Positions 1 through 11,019 of a stretch of DNA of 24,493 nucleotides are shown piece by piece (position 1 is the first letter of the stretch; each line of letters begins with the position of its first letter). The stretch comes from Monoraphidium neglectum (taxonomy: Eukaryota; Chlorophyta; Chlorophyceae; Sphaeropleales; Selenastraceae): contig NW_014013080.1 of NCBI RefSeq assembly GCF_000611645.1, positions 1 to 24,493 on the forward strand, read 5' to 3'. The translations under genes were made by a program, and so were the position numbers. Below the pieces are notes generated by a model, which saw nothing but the letters and a program-made list of their open reading frames with translations, searched no databases and was not told the origin of the DNA.

Positions 1-1195
1 GTTGTGGGAGTGGGAGTGGTGTCATGAGGTGGGATGGCGAGGGTGTCGGTGCCGAGCGCCCGGGTGGGGAGCGTGAGGGAACAGCGCTTCACTGGCCGAC
101 AGCGGTGCGACCCAAAGCGCGTGGGTGGAGCTGCGCCACACACACACCCGTTGAGCGCACATCGGGCCGTGCGCTTGGCCCTCGCTCAAGCGCGTACGCA
201 GAAAGTGTAGCGGTGATTGTGAAAGATTGTGCGTGTGTGCGTGTGTCTATGGGCGTGTGTCTGTGGGCGTGTGTCTATGGGCGTGTGTGTGTGTGCGTGT
301 GTGTGTGTGTGTGTGTCGCGCCTGGCTGAGTCCGATGATGATGGCGGCGCCGCTGGTGAAGCCCGTGATGACAGAGTGCGACAGGAAGTGGATGAGGAAG
401 CCCAGGCGCAGCACGCCCACGCCGGTGTACAGGCAGGCCACCAGGAACGCCAGCTGGATGACCTGGCGGCGCAGTTGTGTGGTTTGGAGGGGGGAGGGGG
501 GGATGGCAGGAGGTGCGGGGATTGGCGGAGGGCTGCGGGCGGATATAGAGGGCTGTGGCAGAACTCACCAACATGGCACACCTCACCCTCCAGCTGGTGG
601 GGCAAGGCAGGGCAGTCTTGAGGGGAGGCGACACGGACCCGAGGACTGATCCTGGCCCTGGGAGGCATCCAGGGCTGCGGCTATCGAGTGGAGGCGCGTG
701 TGGCGGCCGCGCTGCCCCACCTTGGTGTCGAAGATCAGCTGGATGGGGATCTGGTCCGGGGCGGGGTCACTGGGGTTTTGGATCTCGGCGGAGCCCGGGA
801 CCATGTTCTGGATGCCTGGAGGATGGGGGCAGGGCAGCGGCGGCGGATGGGGGCCGGGCAGTCGGCACAGGCCTCAACCACGGATGTTAGGATTGGGGGT
901 CGAGACGGCCAAGGGGAGTGGGGGCAAAGACAGCCTCGTTGCAAGCTGCAGCCGCCCACACAGCCCCTCGCACGCCGTCTTGGTGCCTCCGGCGGTCGCC
1001 CTCGCTCCGCCTGCACGCGCGCCCCTCACCGCTGCCGATCAGCAGGGATGTGACAGCCACGGGCCCCACGCCCAGCTGCCTGCTGCTGCCAAACAGTGAG
1101 TAGACCAGGACCGGCAGGAATGCGCCATACAGCCCGTACACCGCGGGGACACCTGGGGGCGTGGGGTACAGATGTGGCCGCGAGGTTTTGCATGC

Positions 1196-1229
<34 letters not shown>

Positions 1230-2614
1230 ATGGGGGTGGGTGTGCCGCCTCAGGAGCAGGGAGCTGTAGGGGCCGCCCAAGTGGCCAGAGAAGTGGCCAG
1301 GTGCCAAGAGCAGAGCCGGGGGCTTGATGCCCCGCTGCTCCCGCACCACGTCCCAGCAGGCCGATCCAAAAGCAGGGGTGATGCCAATCTCGGCACGCAC
1401 CCTGGAAAAGGGGCGGCAGCAACCGCGCCGGCCCCACCACCAGCAGCTGTGTCCCGCCACGGCCCTCAGCAGCACAACAAGCGGTCTCACTCCCCTCAGG
1501 CCCCTCCCCACCCCTGCGTGCCCCGCAAACCCTTTGGTCCAACCCCCAATACACCCACCAGCCAGAGTGGCGTAGCTCATACCCTGTGGCACCACCATGA
1601 ACCCCACAGTGATGCCCGCGAGGAGGTCCCACTGGGTGACCGGGGTTTGGAGGGCGGCAGGCGGTGGGAGGCAGGTGGGCCAGGCGCACCGAAAGGGAGC
1701 CGCGGGTGGGGGCCCATTGGCCCGTTGGCCCATGTTTGCACGCAAACGAGGCAGACTGGACCGCAGGGACATGGCATGTTGGGGTGGGCGGCGCTCACTG
1801 CGCGCGTCAGCGCGCCGCCACGGCTGCTGCTTGGGTGGGCTTGGGCGACTGCAACTTTTGTTTCCTTTCCCGCAGACCTTGCAGTTCGCAGGGCTGCATT
1901 CCCTGGACGCCCTTAACTGCGTGGTCGGCAGCTGCCGGGGCGCACCATAATGTTGTTGCGGAAGTCATAGCTCCGCAGCCAGGCCACGCAGGGCAGCACC
2001 ACCGCAAACCAGTCCAGAAAGCCGCGGTTCTGCCGCGCCAAGGCATTTCTTTGCGGCAAGCACCATGGGCAGAAGCGAGGGGTGTCCAGTCCGGGGGTCG
2101 GCTGGACAGATGAGGTATGGCGCCGTGGTGACACCATGCAGACCCAAAAGAGTGGGGCAGGGGTTTGGGCCCGTGCCTCGGACGCGCGCATGCCCTGGTG
2201 CGCACCTCACCCGCTGCCGCATGTCGCATACAGAGCATTCGTGGGGCGATGCGACGCCACATGCATGGAAGCCTCCCAGCATGTTCCTCCCCCGAGGTTG
2301 CCCGACCTCCCGCAGGTAACCAACCGCCACACCCCCTCCGCCCCTCCCCCCTGCTGTGCTCACGCCCGGGCCTCCTTCTTGAACATGTGCTTGAGGTCCT
2401 GGATTTCCTCGACATAGGAGGGCACAGGGGCGCTGCTGTGCGGCAACGGCAGCCGTCCATCACTGCCCCTGGCGCTGCGCTGCTTGGCAACGCCCGTGCT
2501 GAGCCGCGCGAGTTCGGAGGTGGTGCTGGCGACAGAGCCGCGGCGCAGCTCGCCGGGCGGCGGAGGCACGCTCGCGGCGCCCGATCCAAAATGCGGCAGC
2601 TTATCAAGGTCCAT
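1..2614 (-). CDS. SulP/SLC26-family sulfate transporter, N-terminal part (partial, runs off left edge)
   Basis: Membrane anion transporter expected to carry sulfate across the plasma membrane. Exons by splice signals and phase, 5' to 3': 2614-2364, 2048-1946, 1631-1559, 1152-1030, 815-721, 462-322. They join in frame to give 262 residues. The start is the only in-frame ATG after a stop at 2747-2749. The first ~110 residues are polar and cytosolic. SulP hallmarks follow in order: [50 protein letters not shown], the loop IQNPSDP, then [13 protein letters not shown] and [20 protein letters not shown]. These match the first membrane spans of algal and plant proton-coupled or SULTR-type transporters. 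The remaining spans and the STAS domain would lie left of the window. Bases 1-321 look like intron. The donor after 322 is not GT (exon then GCGCGA), so that boundary is the least certain. Family assignment is very secure; the substrate is inferred from the family. Confidence 0.93.
229..316. repeat. GT-rich microsatellite with a 14-bp minisatellite core
   Basis: Almost pure GT/GC alternation inside the last visible intron of the sulfate transporter gene. Three 14-bp units (241-254, 255-268, 269-282) differ by one base, then a plain GT run follows to 316. The tract stops six bases short of the preceding exon, so on the coding strand the intron opens with GCGCGA and then CA repeats. Confidence 0.9.
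1198..1228. repeat. (GT)n microsatellite in intron 3 of the sulfate transporter gene
   Basis: About 15 uninterrupted GT units, read directly from the sequence. It lies 46 nt upstream (coding sense) of the acceptor at 1153-1154, on the 3' side of the 1153-1558 intron, where it could affect the pyrimidine tract or branch site. Confidence 0.9.
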
Positions 2615-3411
2615 CCCTGCAGCTGCTGGCTCTCCGCGACGGCTGGCAGGCCCCTTGTTGAAGATGTTCTGCAACGGAACCGGGGATGCAGCAGCAGCGG
2701 CGGCGCAGCAGCGCGCCAGTGATGAGTGATGCGATAATGATGGTGCTCACTGTCGCTGGTATCATTGTTTCATATAATACATATGCGCACCATATGATGC
2801 TGCGAGCGTCCCGCTGCTGCCGAGCTTGGTCGGCCTCTCCACTAAGCAGATGATCTCGGCTGTATATGGAAGCTGGGTGATGTGCAGGTGATTTGCAGAG
2901 GCCACCAGCTTATACATGCATTGATGCCCGCGTGCCACCCACTGTGGTCCCGTGCCTGTTGGAGTCAGGGCGTCATCCCAACGCAATGGCCACACCCGCT
3001 TCGAACATGACATGAGGGTCCACCGGGACGGGTGGGAAGCCAAATCATGCATTGTTTGTTGCAAAAGTTGGTTAATACTTAGGACAAAGCACATGTAGAC
3101 ACTTTGGAGGCGCCTAGGAAGGGCCAGCACTAGCCGAAGCGCTGCACCACACTGCACCACAACGAAGCGCGCCGCAGCTGCTGTGTGCTGGAAGGGTACT
3201 TGTTGCGGGGCGAATTGTGAAAAAATCCAATTGATATGCTGACAAGCCCAATGAGGCAGTCCATCGATGTTGCACACATCGGTGTTGACCGCAGTCAGAC
3301 GCCCGCCCCCCCTGACGTCCCAAAAAATCTGCCTGCACCCTGTGCATGCATGCATCCCGCCAAAACTAGCAGAGCTGTAGACACAACTGCATGCGGTCAA
3401 CATGACTCTGA
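2615..3411. other. Spacer between the decarboxylase stop and the sulfate transporter start
   Basis: About 800 nt with lower GC than the flanking exons. It should hold the 3' UTR of the decarboxylase gene on its right and the promoter and 5' UTR of the transporter gene on its left, both on the minus strand. A minus-strand ATG-initiated frame of 213 codons (2762-3403) crosses most of it, but I recognise no domain and treat it as chance or UTR sequence. A TGTAA sequence, the usual green-algal polyadenylation signal, overlaps the decarboxylase stop itself (3412-3416). I saw no second TGTAA on the minus strand here. Confidence 0.5.
2771..2779 (-). promoter_or_regulatory. Possible TATA-like element upstream of the sulfate transporter gene
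   Basis: Minus-strand TATTATATG sits in a short AT-rich patch about 157 nt upstream of the ATG at 2614. Its distance and AT-richness against a GC-rich background fit a core promoter element. No transcript start is known, so this is a weak call. Confidence 0.25.
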
Positions 3412-4242
3412 TTACAGGCTCATGAACCCCTCGCCCTGTCCCTGCCCTGCAACTACAAGCACTGTTTGCAGGGAAGGGTCGCCTGCACCTACAACCACGC
3501 CCCCGCTCTCAAGCGTGCCGCGCAGCGCCGCCACCGCCTCTGCGCCGACAGCCTCGCCCGGAAACAGCAGCGGCACCCCTGGCGGGTAAGGGCACAGCAG
3601 CTCAGCGCACACGCGGCCCTCGGCCTCGGCAAGCGGCACACGAATGGTCGGCGCGAAGAATGCCTCTCGCGGCGTCATGAGCTGCTGCTGCTGCTGCTGC
3701 TGCGGCGGCGGCGGCGGCGGCTGCGCTGGTGGCGCAGGCTTCAGGTGAGTCTGAAATGATGCCTGCTGTGGAAACTCTCCCTCCTGGCCACGCCTGTCTT
3801 CTGCCAGCCGCGCCAGCCCCTCCACCAGCAACTCCACATCTGCCTTGGTGCTGCCAGGCCCCACCACCAGCACCACCAGCTGCATGAACACAAGTACAGA
3901 GGGGGACACACGCTTGCGTCAGGGGATTATCTAGTTGGTGACTGTGGCGCAGTTCTGGGGTGAGGTAGGTGCCAAGTCTTGGCAGCTCGTTTGTCCCCAT
4001 CAAACCACAACAACAATATGGCCGCCGTACACCCCACACTTCGCGAAAGCGGCGGCATGTGCGTTGAATGTGTTTGTGATGCATCCCCAGCCCACCTTCA
4101 GAGTGGCCAGCTCTGGCACGACGGCGCCATGCTCCTCCAGCCACTCAGCCGCGTCGAAGCCGGTCAGCCCCAGGCCAGCCACGTTTATCACTAGCCGCAG
4201 CGGGTCGAAGCCGCCAATGGACGACCCAGCACTGCCTCGGCC

Positions 4243-4319
<77 letters not shown>

Positions 4320-6420
4320 GGCTGCTGCTGCTGCGGCTGCTGCTGCTGCTGCCGCCACTGCTGATATCACCGTCTCCGTCACTGCTGCTGCCGGCGTCCC
4401 GGCTGCTTTGGCTGACCCCCAGGTTGCCGCCACCCAGCAGTTCAACACCAGGGATGCGCCGCAGCCCCTCCCGCGCAAAGCTCGCCACCCCGAGGGGCCC
4501 CTGCCATGTTCCAGGTGCAAAGGCGTGCTCCCTGGCCGCGTCGAGCGATGACATCAGCAGGTAGCTGGGGGAGGAGCTCTGGAGCACCTGGGTGGTTGTG
4601 GAGAATGGTCGCGGGAGAGATGGGTGCCAGGGTCTGAGCGGCAAGGCGGCCAGCGTGGCGTGGGCGGCTATGGGGTGTCCCGACGACTCGCTTTGTGTTT
4701 GCCGGGCGGCCAGCAGCTGGGACAGGCCGGGAATCCGCAGCAAGCACCCGGGATGGAAGGATCCCACTTGCTGGTGCAAATTGTGCGGCTGCAGGGCCGT
4801 GCTGAGCCTCCAGGCGCACGTTGGGGCGCAAGTGGGCGAGCGATGGACCCCCCTTCTGCAAAACATGCGCACCTGCAGGGCGCGCGCGACCCTCTCTTCA
4901 TCCACCCGCCCGCGCCGCACGTGCAGCATCGCCGCCTGAGTCATCGCCGTCAGCACCTTGTGCGTGCTCTGCACTGCCACGTCCGCGCCGGCCGCCAGCG
5001 CGCCTGGCGGGAAGTCGCCGGGCAGCTGGCGGGACGCCGGCGTGAGGTGGGCACCATGGGCTTCGTCCACAATGAGCGGCACGCCCGCGGCGTGGCAGAC
5101 AGCAGCGAGCTCTGCAAACGAGGAATTGGGCAGCAAAAGCCTCCAGTTGTCGCGAATGTCATGTCGAAATCAGGGGCCCTCTGCTTGACATGAAAGAGGT
5201 GTTTCTGGAGCAGCACGACAGTTCCTAATTAAGGAGTGTGGGAATCTCTTCACTCCGAACCCCCAGGGGTCCAACCTGCCTCCTCACGCCCACCTGCCAC
5301 CCTGGCAACCGCCCCAAAGTAAGTGGGCGACACCACCAGTACCGCCCCGACGCGCGCCCCCGCCGCCGCCTGCGCCTGGAGCGCGGCAGCCAGCGCTCGT
5401 GGCGCCACGCAGTGCGCGACCCCGTGCTGCTCGTCCGCCTCCAGCGCGACCCACGCGGTATGGCAGCCGGCGAGCACCGCCGCGTTGAACGCGCTGAGGT
5501 GGCAGTTGCGCGCGAGCAGCAGCGTTGAGCCTGGCGGGCAGGTGGCCATGACGGCGGCGTGGATGCCTGCCGTGCAGCCATTGACCAGGAAGAAGGTGCG
5601 GTCAGCGCCAAACGCGGCGGCGGCGAGCGCCTGGGCTTGGGCGATGACCCCCGTCGGGTAGGACAGGTAGTCCAGGCCTGGTGGGTGTTTGGGGGGTGGA
5701 TGGGGGCGGCCGGTGCGCGGTAGGTTGCGGGCCCTCCGTCGTGCGCGGCGGGTTAGTCGTGGACGGTTGGGGCATCAGCGATCGTGCCAACCCCCAGGGT
5801 GCGCGAGGTGCCCAACATCGAGCAAGAACACAACACGCTGAAGCACGCCGCATGGCGGCCGGCCGCGGCAAGGGACAAGATTGAATTGGAAATCCACGAC
5901 AGCCGCAGCTTCACGTGCGACCTTGGCGCTGCGAGGCTTGCGCCGCCCAATCGATGGTTGCGTGGCTGGCGGCGGCGCTGACCTGCGATCTCCGTCAGGT
6001 CGCCGGCCAGGGGTCCCCCTGGGCCCTGCAGCAGTCTGCGCATGCCATCTGAGATCGTGCGTCCCCTCTGCGTTTGTGGGGGCCGGGGTGAGTGCAGGCC
6101 GTGTCGATATAAGGGAAGCTGCCTGGAAGCGGCCGGCTGAACAGCGGCTGAAACGCGCCAGGGACTGCCATGCAAACCACAATACGCAGCATGCACATTC
6201 CTTCCTGGGTTTTGAAACAGCTGACCTTGTGGCCGGGCACATGGAAGGGCGCCTCCTGGACTCTTCCTGCGCGCTGCAGCACTGCTTCCAGGAGCGGCGT
6301 AGTGCCTGCATTCACCGCATCGTTATTTGAGGCAATTCGCTGCCGCACTCCCCCGTTCACATGATATACACGCATGAGTTTTCTTATATGTGATTTATCT
6401 GCTCCTTTCAAGCGGCGCAT
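3412..6420 (-). CDS. Orn/Lys/Arg decarboxylase-like PLP enzyme with polyserine insert
   Basis: Fold-type I PLP decarboxylase of the SpeA/lysine-ornithine-arginine class, expected to remove CO2 from a basic amino acid toward polyamines. Exons: 6420-6226, 6067-5983, 5677-5294, 5111-4873, 4587-4096, 3879-3412. All phases match and give 620 residues. Seen motifs: APFHVPGHK (57-65), DLTEIAGLDYLSYP, FFLVNGCTAGIHA, SPTYFG, DEAHGAH (237-243, the cofactor-binding Asp) and QSTHK with the presumed Schiff-base Lys273. The C-terminal domain has PREAFFAP, CPYPPG, PGE and DPSLQT. Residues ~360-415 are a Ser-rich insert with about 25 uninterrupted AGC codons, just before LRLVINVAGLGLTGFDAAEWL. A Pro/Gln tract precedes PREAFFAP. 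The ATG at 6420 has A at -3; ATG 6375 or an upstream exon with a transit peptide is possible. Substrate cannot be told from sequence; some plant and algal members act in plastids. Confidence 0.9.
3682..3720. repeat. (CTG)7(CGG)6 repeat, read as Gln and Pro
   Basis: On the coding (minus) strand this is six CCG (Pro) codons followed by seven CAG (Gln) codons, in the last exon of the decarboxylase gene. It lies between the LARLAEDRRGQEG helix and the PREAFFAP motif, a linker position between the enzyme's domains. Confidence 0.9.
4244..4360. repeat. (CTG)25 trinucleotide tract, read as polyserine
   Basis: 25 perfect CTG units run from 4244 to 4318, then interrupted CTG/CGG units continue to about 4360. 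On the coding strand of the decarboxylase gene the frame is AGC, so the tract encodes serine with a few arginines at interruptions. The plus strand reads as long poly-Leu or poly-Ala frames, which are shadows. Confidence 0.95.
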
Positions 6421-7361
6421 GATCACAGTGCTCGAGATCACGTACGCAACATGCAGGCTGAGACGTGCTTGATGGCCCGCAATGAATGCAGAGAGAGTAC
6501 GGTATCGGTAGGGCCTGAGGCGTTTGTGCGTGAGAAGGGCAAGGCGTGCTGTGACACATCAGGTTTGCCAAGTTGATGACTGCACCGCCAAGGTCAACAC
6601 GACCACAGCAGCAGGCAGCTGTCGCAGATCACGTTCAATGCGCAACATTGTACAGTTTTATCTGATAGAGCTGTTAGTTGGGCACGTGCGCTTCAGGAGA
6701 CGGGGTGTCTTGCTACAGAGTCAGGTTGGCCGGCGCGTTGCATTGTGGCTTCTGCAACACACGCACTGTCTTGGGCTGAGTCAAAAGCTGAAGCGCGGGG
6801 GGAAGGCCACTGCACCAGTGCATTATTTCAAAGAGTGCGTACTTTGCATGTTTCGGGTGATTTCGTAAAGAAAGCAACGTGGTGAGATTTGCGGCTGCTG
6901 CAGCGTGCAGGGCCGCCTATGCCACAGCATGCAACCAAGAGAGCGGCAACAGCACGTTGCAGCTGTCAGTGCGTGTTGAGGATCAAAGCGTTTGAAATTC
7001 TGATCCCAGGCGCCCAAGCAGAACTCTTGACGCTTGTTCTCATGACACAAGCCATCAAGTAAGCCCAGGTCTCAAATAATGACGGCACATCAAACACGCC
7101 AGTACAACTGCCTTCCCAGCCCAACAAACTTATGATTGTCACTCGCCACCAAACATGCATACTTGCTGGCGCAGGTGAGGCGCTGTGTGCAACGTACGTT
7201 TTCACTCATCCTGAGCTTGACAGCGTGTACAACCGCCCCAACTTGCAGACCGCCATCGCTTGGTCGTCGCTCACTGCTGGTGCTCAAGCGGCTTTGCAGC
7301 CGCTGGTGAGATTGCAACCTGTTGATTGCCTACCACATCCAAAGAGCGGAGTGCGTCGCAT
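6421..7361. other. Spacer between the cysteine-rich gene stop and the decarboxylase start
   Basis: About 940 nt without a convincing gene on either strand. The short frames here are unsupported by any motif. It should contain the 3' UTR of the cysteine-rich gene on the right and the promoter and 5' UTR of the decarboxylase gene on the left, both on the minus strand. Base composition is more AT-rich than the exons (for example 6361-6420 and 6640-6680). I found no TGTAA on the minus strand. Confidence 0.5.
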
Positions 7362-10150
7362 TCAACCCCCGCGGCCCTGGCCTGCGAAACAGTTTTCGCG
7401 CTGCTCCTTGGTCTGCAGCTTGGAGGGGCACTTCTCGCAGGTATACTTCTTGTTGCAGTAGTGAGGTCCCTGCTGCTTGGAGCCCTTGGTGCAGGTGCCC
7501 ACAGCGCCCCCAACCTCGGGAATGTCGTTCATGCAGCATGCCTTGCCAGGCTGTAGTCCAAAAAGAGTGGGTGGTGCGGGAGCGGGTGCGGCGAGGGAGC
7601 CAGGTGAGGAGGGGATATCGAGGCGCAACAGAGGGGCGCAACAGAGGAGAGCGCAGGTTGGCGTGGCCGGTAGATCGTCGCGCGTTGCGCGGCGCCCAAG
7701 GGGGTCCCCACATTTGTCGCCGGGGCGCCTTCCCTGCAGCACGAGCAGCCCTGTGTTAACACACTCTTCTGGCAATCATGGCCCACCTTGCCGCAGTCGT
7801 CTGTGTTGAAACTGCAGGTGCCCAGCACAACGTCGCTGTTGAGCAGCCCCCCCTGCCACTGGCCCCTGCAGAACATGCCGCTCTTGCCGGACGCGCGGTA
7901 ATTGCAGGGCTGGTAGGGGAACAGGCGGTTGTGCACCAGGCCGCTGATGCGCTGCGCACGGAAGAGAGCGGGGGCGAGCAAGCGCGAAGAGATGTTATGA
8001 AGGGGGCCCAATACGCCAAGCTGCAAACAACGAGGTATCAAGTTCGGCAGCCCGCAAGGAGCATTCAAACCAAACGCCGAGATGTCGTCCAGGCCTCCCT
8101 TGTCCCCAAGCTTCAAAGCGCACGGCCCAAGGGCTATCCTCAGTCCTCCATGGGCCGCTGCCGCGTAGGGGATCCTCCCAAGCTCCCCCCTGCGGTCCCC
8201 GCGCCCTGGACCCTGTTCTCCACCCCGCAGGGAACCCTGCCCTCAGCCCACAGCTCACCTGGTCCAACATGCTGGCGCAGCACACCTCGCCCGGCTGACC
8301 GCAGCTCTTGGGCAGCGCGATGCAGCGCGACCGCCCGTAGCCGCGCTGGAACAGGCCGTCCCATTTGTAGGGCTCGACACCTTCGGACCGGGCAGAGGGC
8401 GGGAGGGCGTCGTTTTTGGCTGGAAACCAGAAACCGACTACAGCGCAAAACTGTTAGGCGCACGCATGGCAGCTGGGTCAGCAAACCTTTGCTCCCTGCT
8501 AAGCTGCAGCTGCCGCAGATGTGGCAACCCTCTCTGGGTGCGGTTGGGGCGTGAGCGGTTTTCGCGCCTCTGCGGGGCGCCTCGCCCCCTCGCCACCCCC
8601 TGGTCCCTGCCCCCTGGCCCCCACATACCAGGTGATTGTGGAAACTGTGATGTACCGTATTTGGTGAAGTCCTCGTAGGCCCAAACGCACATGCTGTCGC
8701 CATCGTTGCAAAACGGCACGGGTGTCTTCTTGTCCACAAACGACCGCTCCCGCACGATGCCGTCCTTGTTGGCGGGGCAGCACGCGTTGCCGAGCCGGCC
8801 GCATTTCGGCGGCAGCGGCAGGCAGCGCGGCGTCCCGAGGCGCGTATCCCCGGGGGAGGCGCAGAACGCGTTGTCCCCGCACTGCAGCTGGGCGCCAGAG
8901 CAGCCCAGCCGCTTCGCGGCGCCGCCGCAGGGCCGCCAGAGCTTGCCGCAGTCCGCCGTTGTAAGCTTCCTGCAGGTTCCCATGACCTTGGTGTCACTGG
9001 TTCGTGAGACATCCTTGCTCAGCTTTTTGAACATGTCGTAACTGGAGTAGGGGATTATGCCCTCCGCCACACAAGAAAGGCCGGCCTGGCAGCGGTCCTC
9101 GCCTGGGGGTGGGTGGGATGGGGGCGCCCACATGGCCGTCCACATGGTGTGTGAAGATATGAAAGCTGCTGCAGGGGAGGCCGTAGCTGGGACAACAATA
9201 GAGGCTGCAGGCAGCACGTGTTTGCCACGGCTGGGACAGCAACCATACAAATGTGGGGAGCCGCTCCTGTCCCCTGGGCACCCACTCGCAGGGTCTGAGT
9301 TGTAGCAGCATGCCTTGCCCTCCTGGCCGCAATTTTTGGGCGTGGCCAGGCACATCATCGGGTAGGCGGCACCACCTGACACGGGCGGAGAATGAGAGGC
9401 GCCAAAACGGTTTGGGTCGGGTGCGGGGCAGAGATGGATGCGTGTCGCAGCCTACATTCCAGTCTGCAAGCACGCGCCGCAGCCCGCCAGCATGCAGAAG
9501 GCAGGGGCGCGCACAGCTGCAGGTGCAGGCCGCAGCTTCACGGCCTAGCGCCAGGCCCTGCCGGCCCGCTGCATCCGCCCTGCCGCCCCGCACGGCGGGC
9601 CTACAGTCGGGGCCCCGGCTTCCCCGCAACAGCGGCTGCAGCACCCTCGCCCCTGAGCGCGGCGCCCCGCTGACCGTCTGGCGGGACGCTGGCCTCGTTG
9701 GCGAACAGGTAGCACTGCGCGCCGTCCCGGCAAGACCACTGGTCGCACTCTGCACGAGACAGAGGGGCGTCGGCCCCCACCGTGAGGATGGCCGCTTGGG
9801 GCAAGCCGCACGCGGCTGATCAAGCGGTGCGTTTGACGGCGAATCGAGCGGGCCCGGCTGCCACGCGAGTTGGAACGCGCGCGCTTCGTGGTGTCCCCGA
9901 ATTCATGCAGCAGGACTCATCCAGCCGGTACACATGCAGGGTACTTTTGCGAGGCCGCATTCTCACCTGCTGGCGGCGTGTCTGGCGGGCATTCTGCGCA
10001 GCAGCCCTGCCCCACAGCGCCGCACTTCACGGACGCTGCCTTGGGCATGACCCGCGGCTGCGCGAGCACGCCACCCAACCCTGCTACCAGCAAGAGAGTG
10101 ACGAGTGCCAGGCTGGCGCGCGTCGCCAGGCCCGCACGGTGCCCTTGCAT
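7362..10150 (-). CDS. Secreted modular cysteine-rich protein, family not recognised
   Basis: Exons: 10150-9967, 9749-9675, 9375-9286, 9102-8656, 8419-8259, 7951-7712, 7550-7362. All phases match, giving 461 residues and a TGA stop. Residues 1-30 form a clear signal peptide: basic start, the run LALVTLLLVAGLGG, then cleavage after VLA, so the product should enter the secretory pathway. The mature chain has about 44 cysteines (near 10%). A 16-residue block C-[LI]-x5-C-G-x2-G-x2-C-C occurs at 95-110, 210-225 and 298-313, with shortened forms at 43-51 and 401-405. A second block, GTC-x6-7-DCGK-x4-C, appears at ~158-175 and in the sixth exon, with a weaker GTC copy near the C-terminus. Short basic spacers separate blocks. 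No enzyme motif or anchor was seen. The double-cysteine pattern suggests disulfide-knotted modules of an extracellular or cell-wall protein; function unknown. The last junction (7712/7550) is the least certain. Confidence 0.8.
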
Positions 10151-11019
10151 AGCTGGCGCCACGACCGGTGCCCGCCTCCGGCTGGCGCTTGCTGCTAACG
10201 ATGTGTAGANNNNNNNNNNNNNNNNNNNNNNNNNNNNNNNNNNNNNTCACACCTGACATGCACGCCGATCCTGAGGGCATATGCGCAGATGTTGCGTGAG
10301 TGCAACGTCGGTGCGGCGCGCAGCCGAGCCCTGGTGCTTGTGTGCTGCGCTCAGCAAACAGCACCGGCAAAGGGTGGCTGGTGGTGTGATGTCGCTGAAA
10401 TAGGCTGTAGACCACCGTTTTATCGTAGTTAGCGCTCACGGTTTCGCTGGGGGGCAGCACGCTGGCTGCCTGCCACGGTGGGCCTCACTAGTGGGATCCG
10501 CGGTGCTAGCAAAACGTCTGCGTGCCCTAACATACAGTCAAACACCTGGAAAATCTGTTACCGAAGGTCGTATCGCATGTGAGTGAGTGTCACTGGGTCA
10601 TTCTCACGGGTGACCTCAGCGCATCCCACAGCGCGTTGGTTGAGAGGCTGCCAAGCGACGAGGCAACCGTCTTATGAAAGGTTTGCACCGGCAGTCACCC
10701 GTGTGCAGTCGCCCACGCGTCTGGCCCCGCACTGCCTTCAGCCAAACTGTCGCGACGGGGGTGGGATCAGGCGGAAGGTCAATCGTGCCTTGCAGGTAGA
10801 ATTTTCGTCAGATAATAGGGCCCACAAGGGTTGAGCCACGGCCTGAACGAGACTTTGTCCTGGCGTAGCCTGGGGTGACCGCGCAGCAGAGTGCCTCTGG
10901 TGGTGGCCAGTTCCACGCATCTGAACAGCACACTTGCGCAGTCGTGCGCCGCCTGGGCGCGGCGCGCTCCGCCACACGCTCGTTGGCTGGCGGAGTCGCC
11001 CAGTGCGGCGCGAAGCGAC
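10151..11019. other. Divergent spacer between the cysteine-rich gene and the BTB gene, probably a two-way promoter region
   Basis: The two genes start back to back here (minus at 10150, plus at 11020), so both promoters must lie in these ~870 nt. No third gene was seen. The open frame of the BTB exon extends upstream from 11020 to just after a TGA at 10876-10878 without another ATG. The 5' UTR or a short upstream exon of that gene may therefore lie between 10879 and 11019. The region includes the assembly gap, so regulatory sequence may be missing. Confidence 0.45.
10210..10246. other. Assembly gap (37 N)
   Basis: A run of 37 undetermined bases in the divergent spacer. Its true length is unknown. 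It interrupts no modelled exon. Confidence 0.99.

Noticed and set aside
3935..4564. Plus-strand poly-Leu open frame of about 210 codons
   Set aside because: It is the antisense shadow of the polyserine exon of the decarboxylase gene, whose minus-strand exons join into a full conserved enzyme.
6383..6388. TATAAG on the minus strand near the decarboxylase start
   Set aside because: It lies downstream of the ATG at 6420 and too near the ATG at 6375 to direct a transcript containing either.
7362..10150. Granulin assignment for the cysteine-rich protein
   Set aside because: Granulins have several consecutive CC pairs spaced by about six residues; here the signature is CGxxGxxCC with long spacers.
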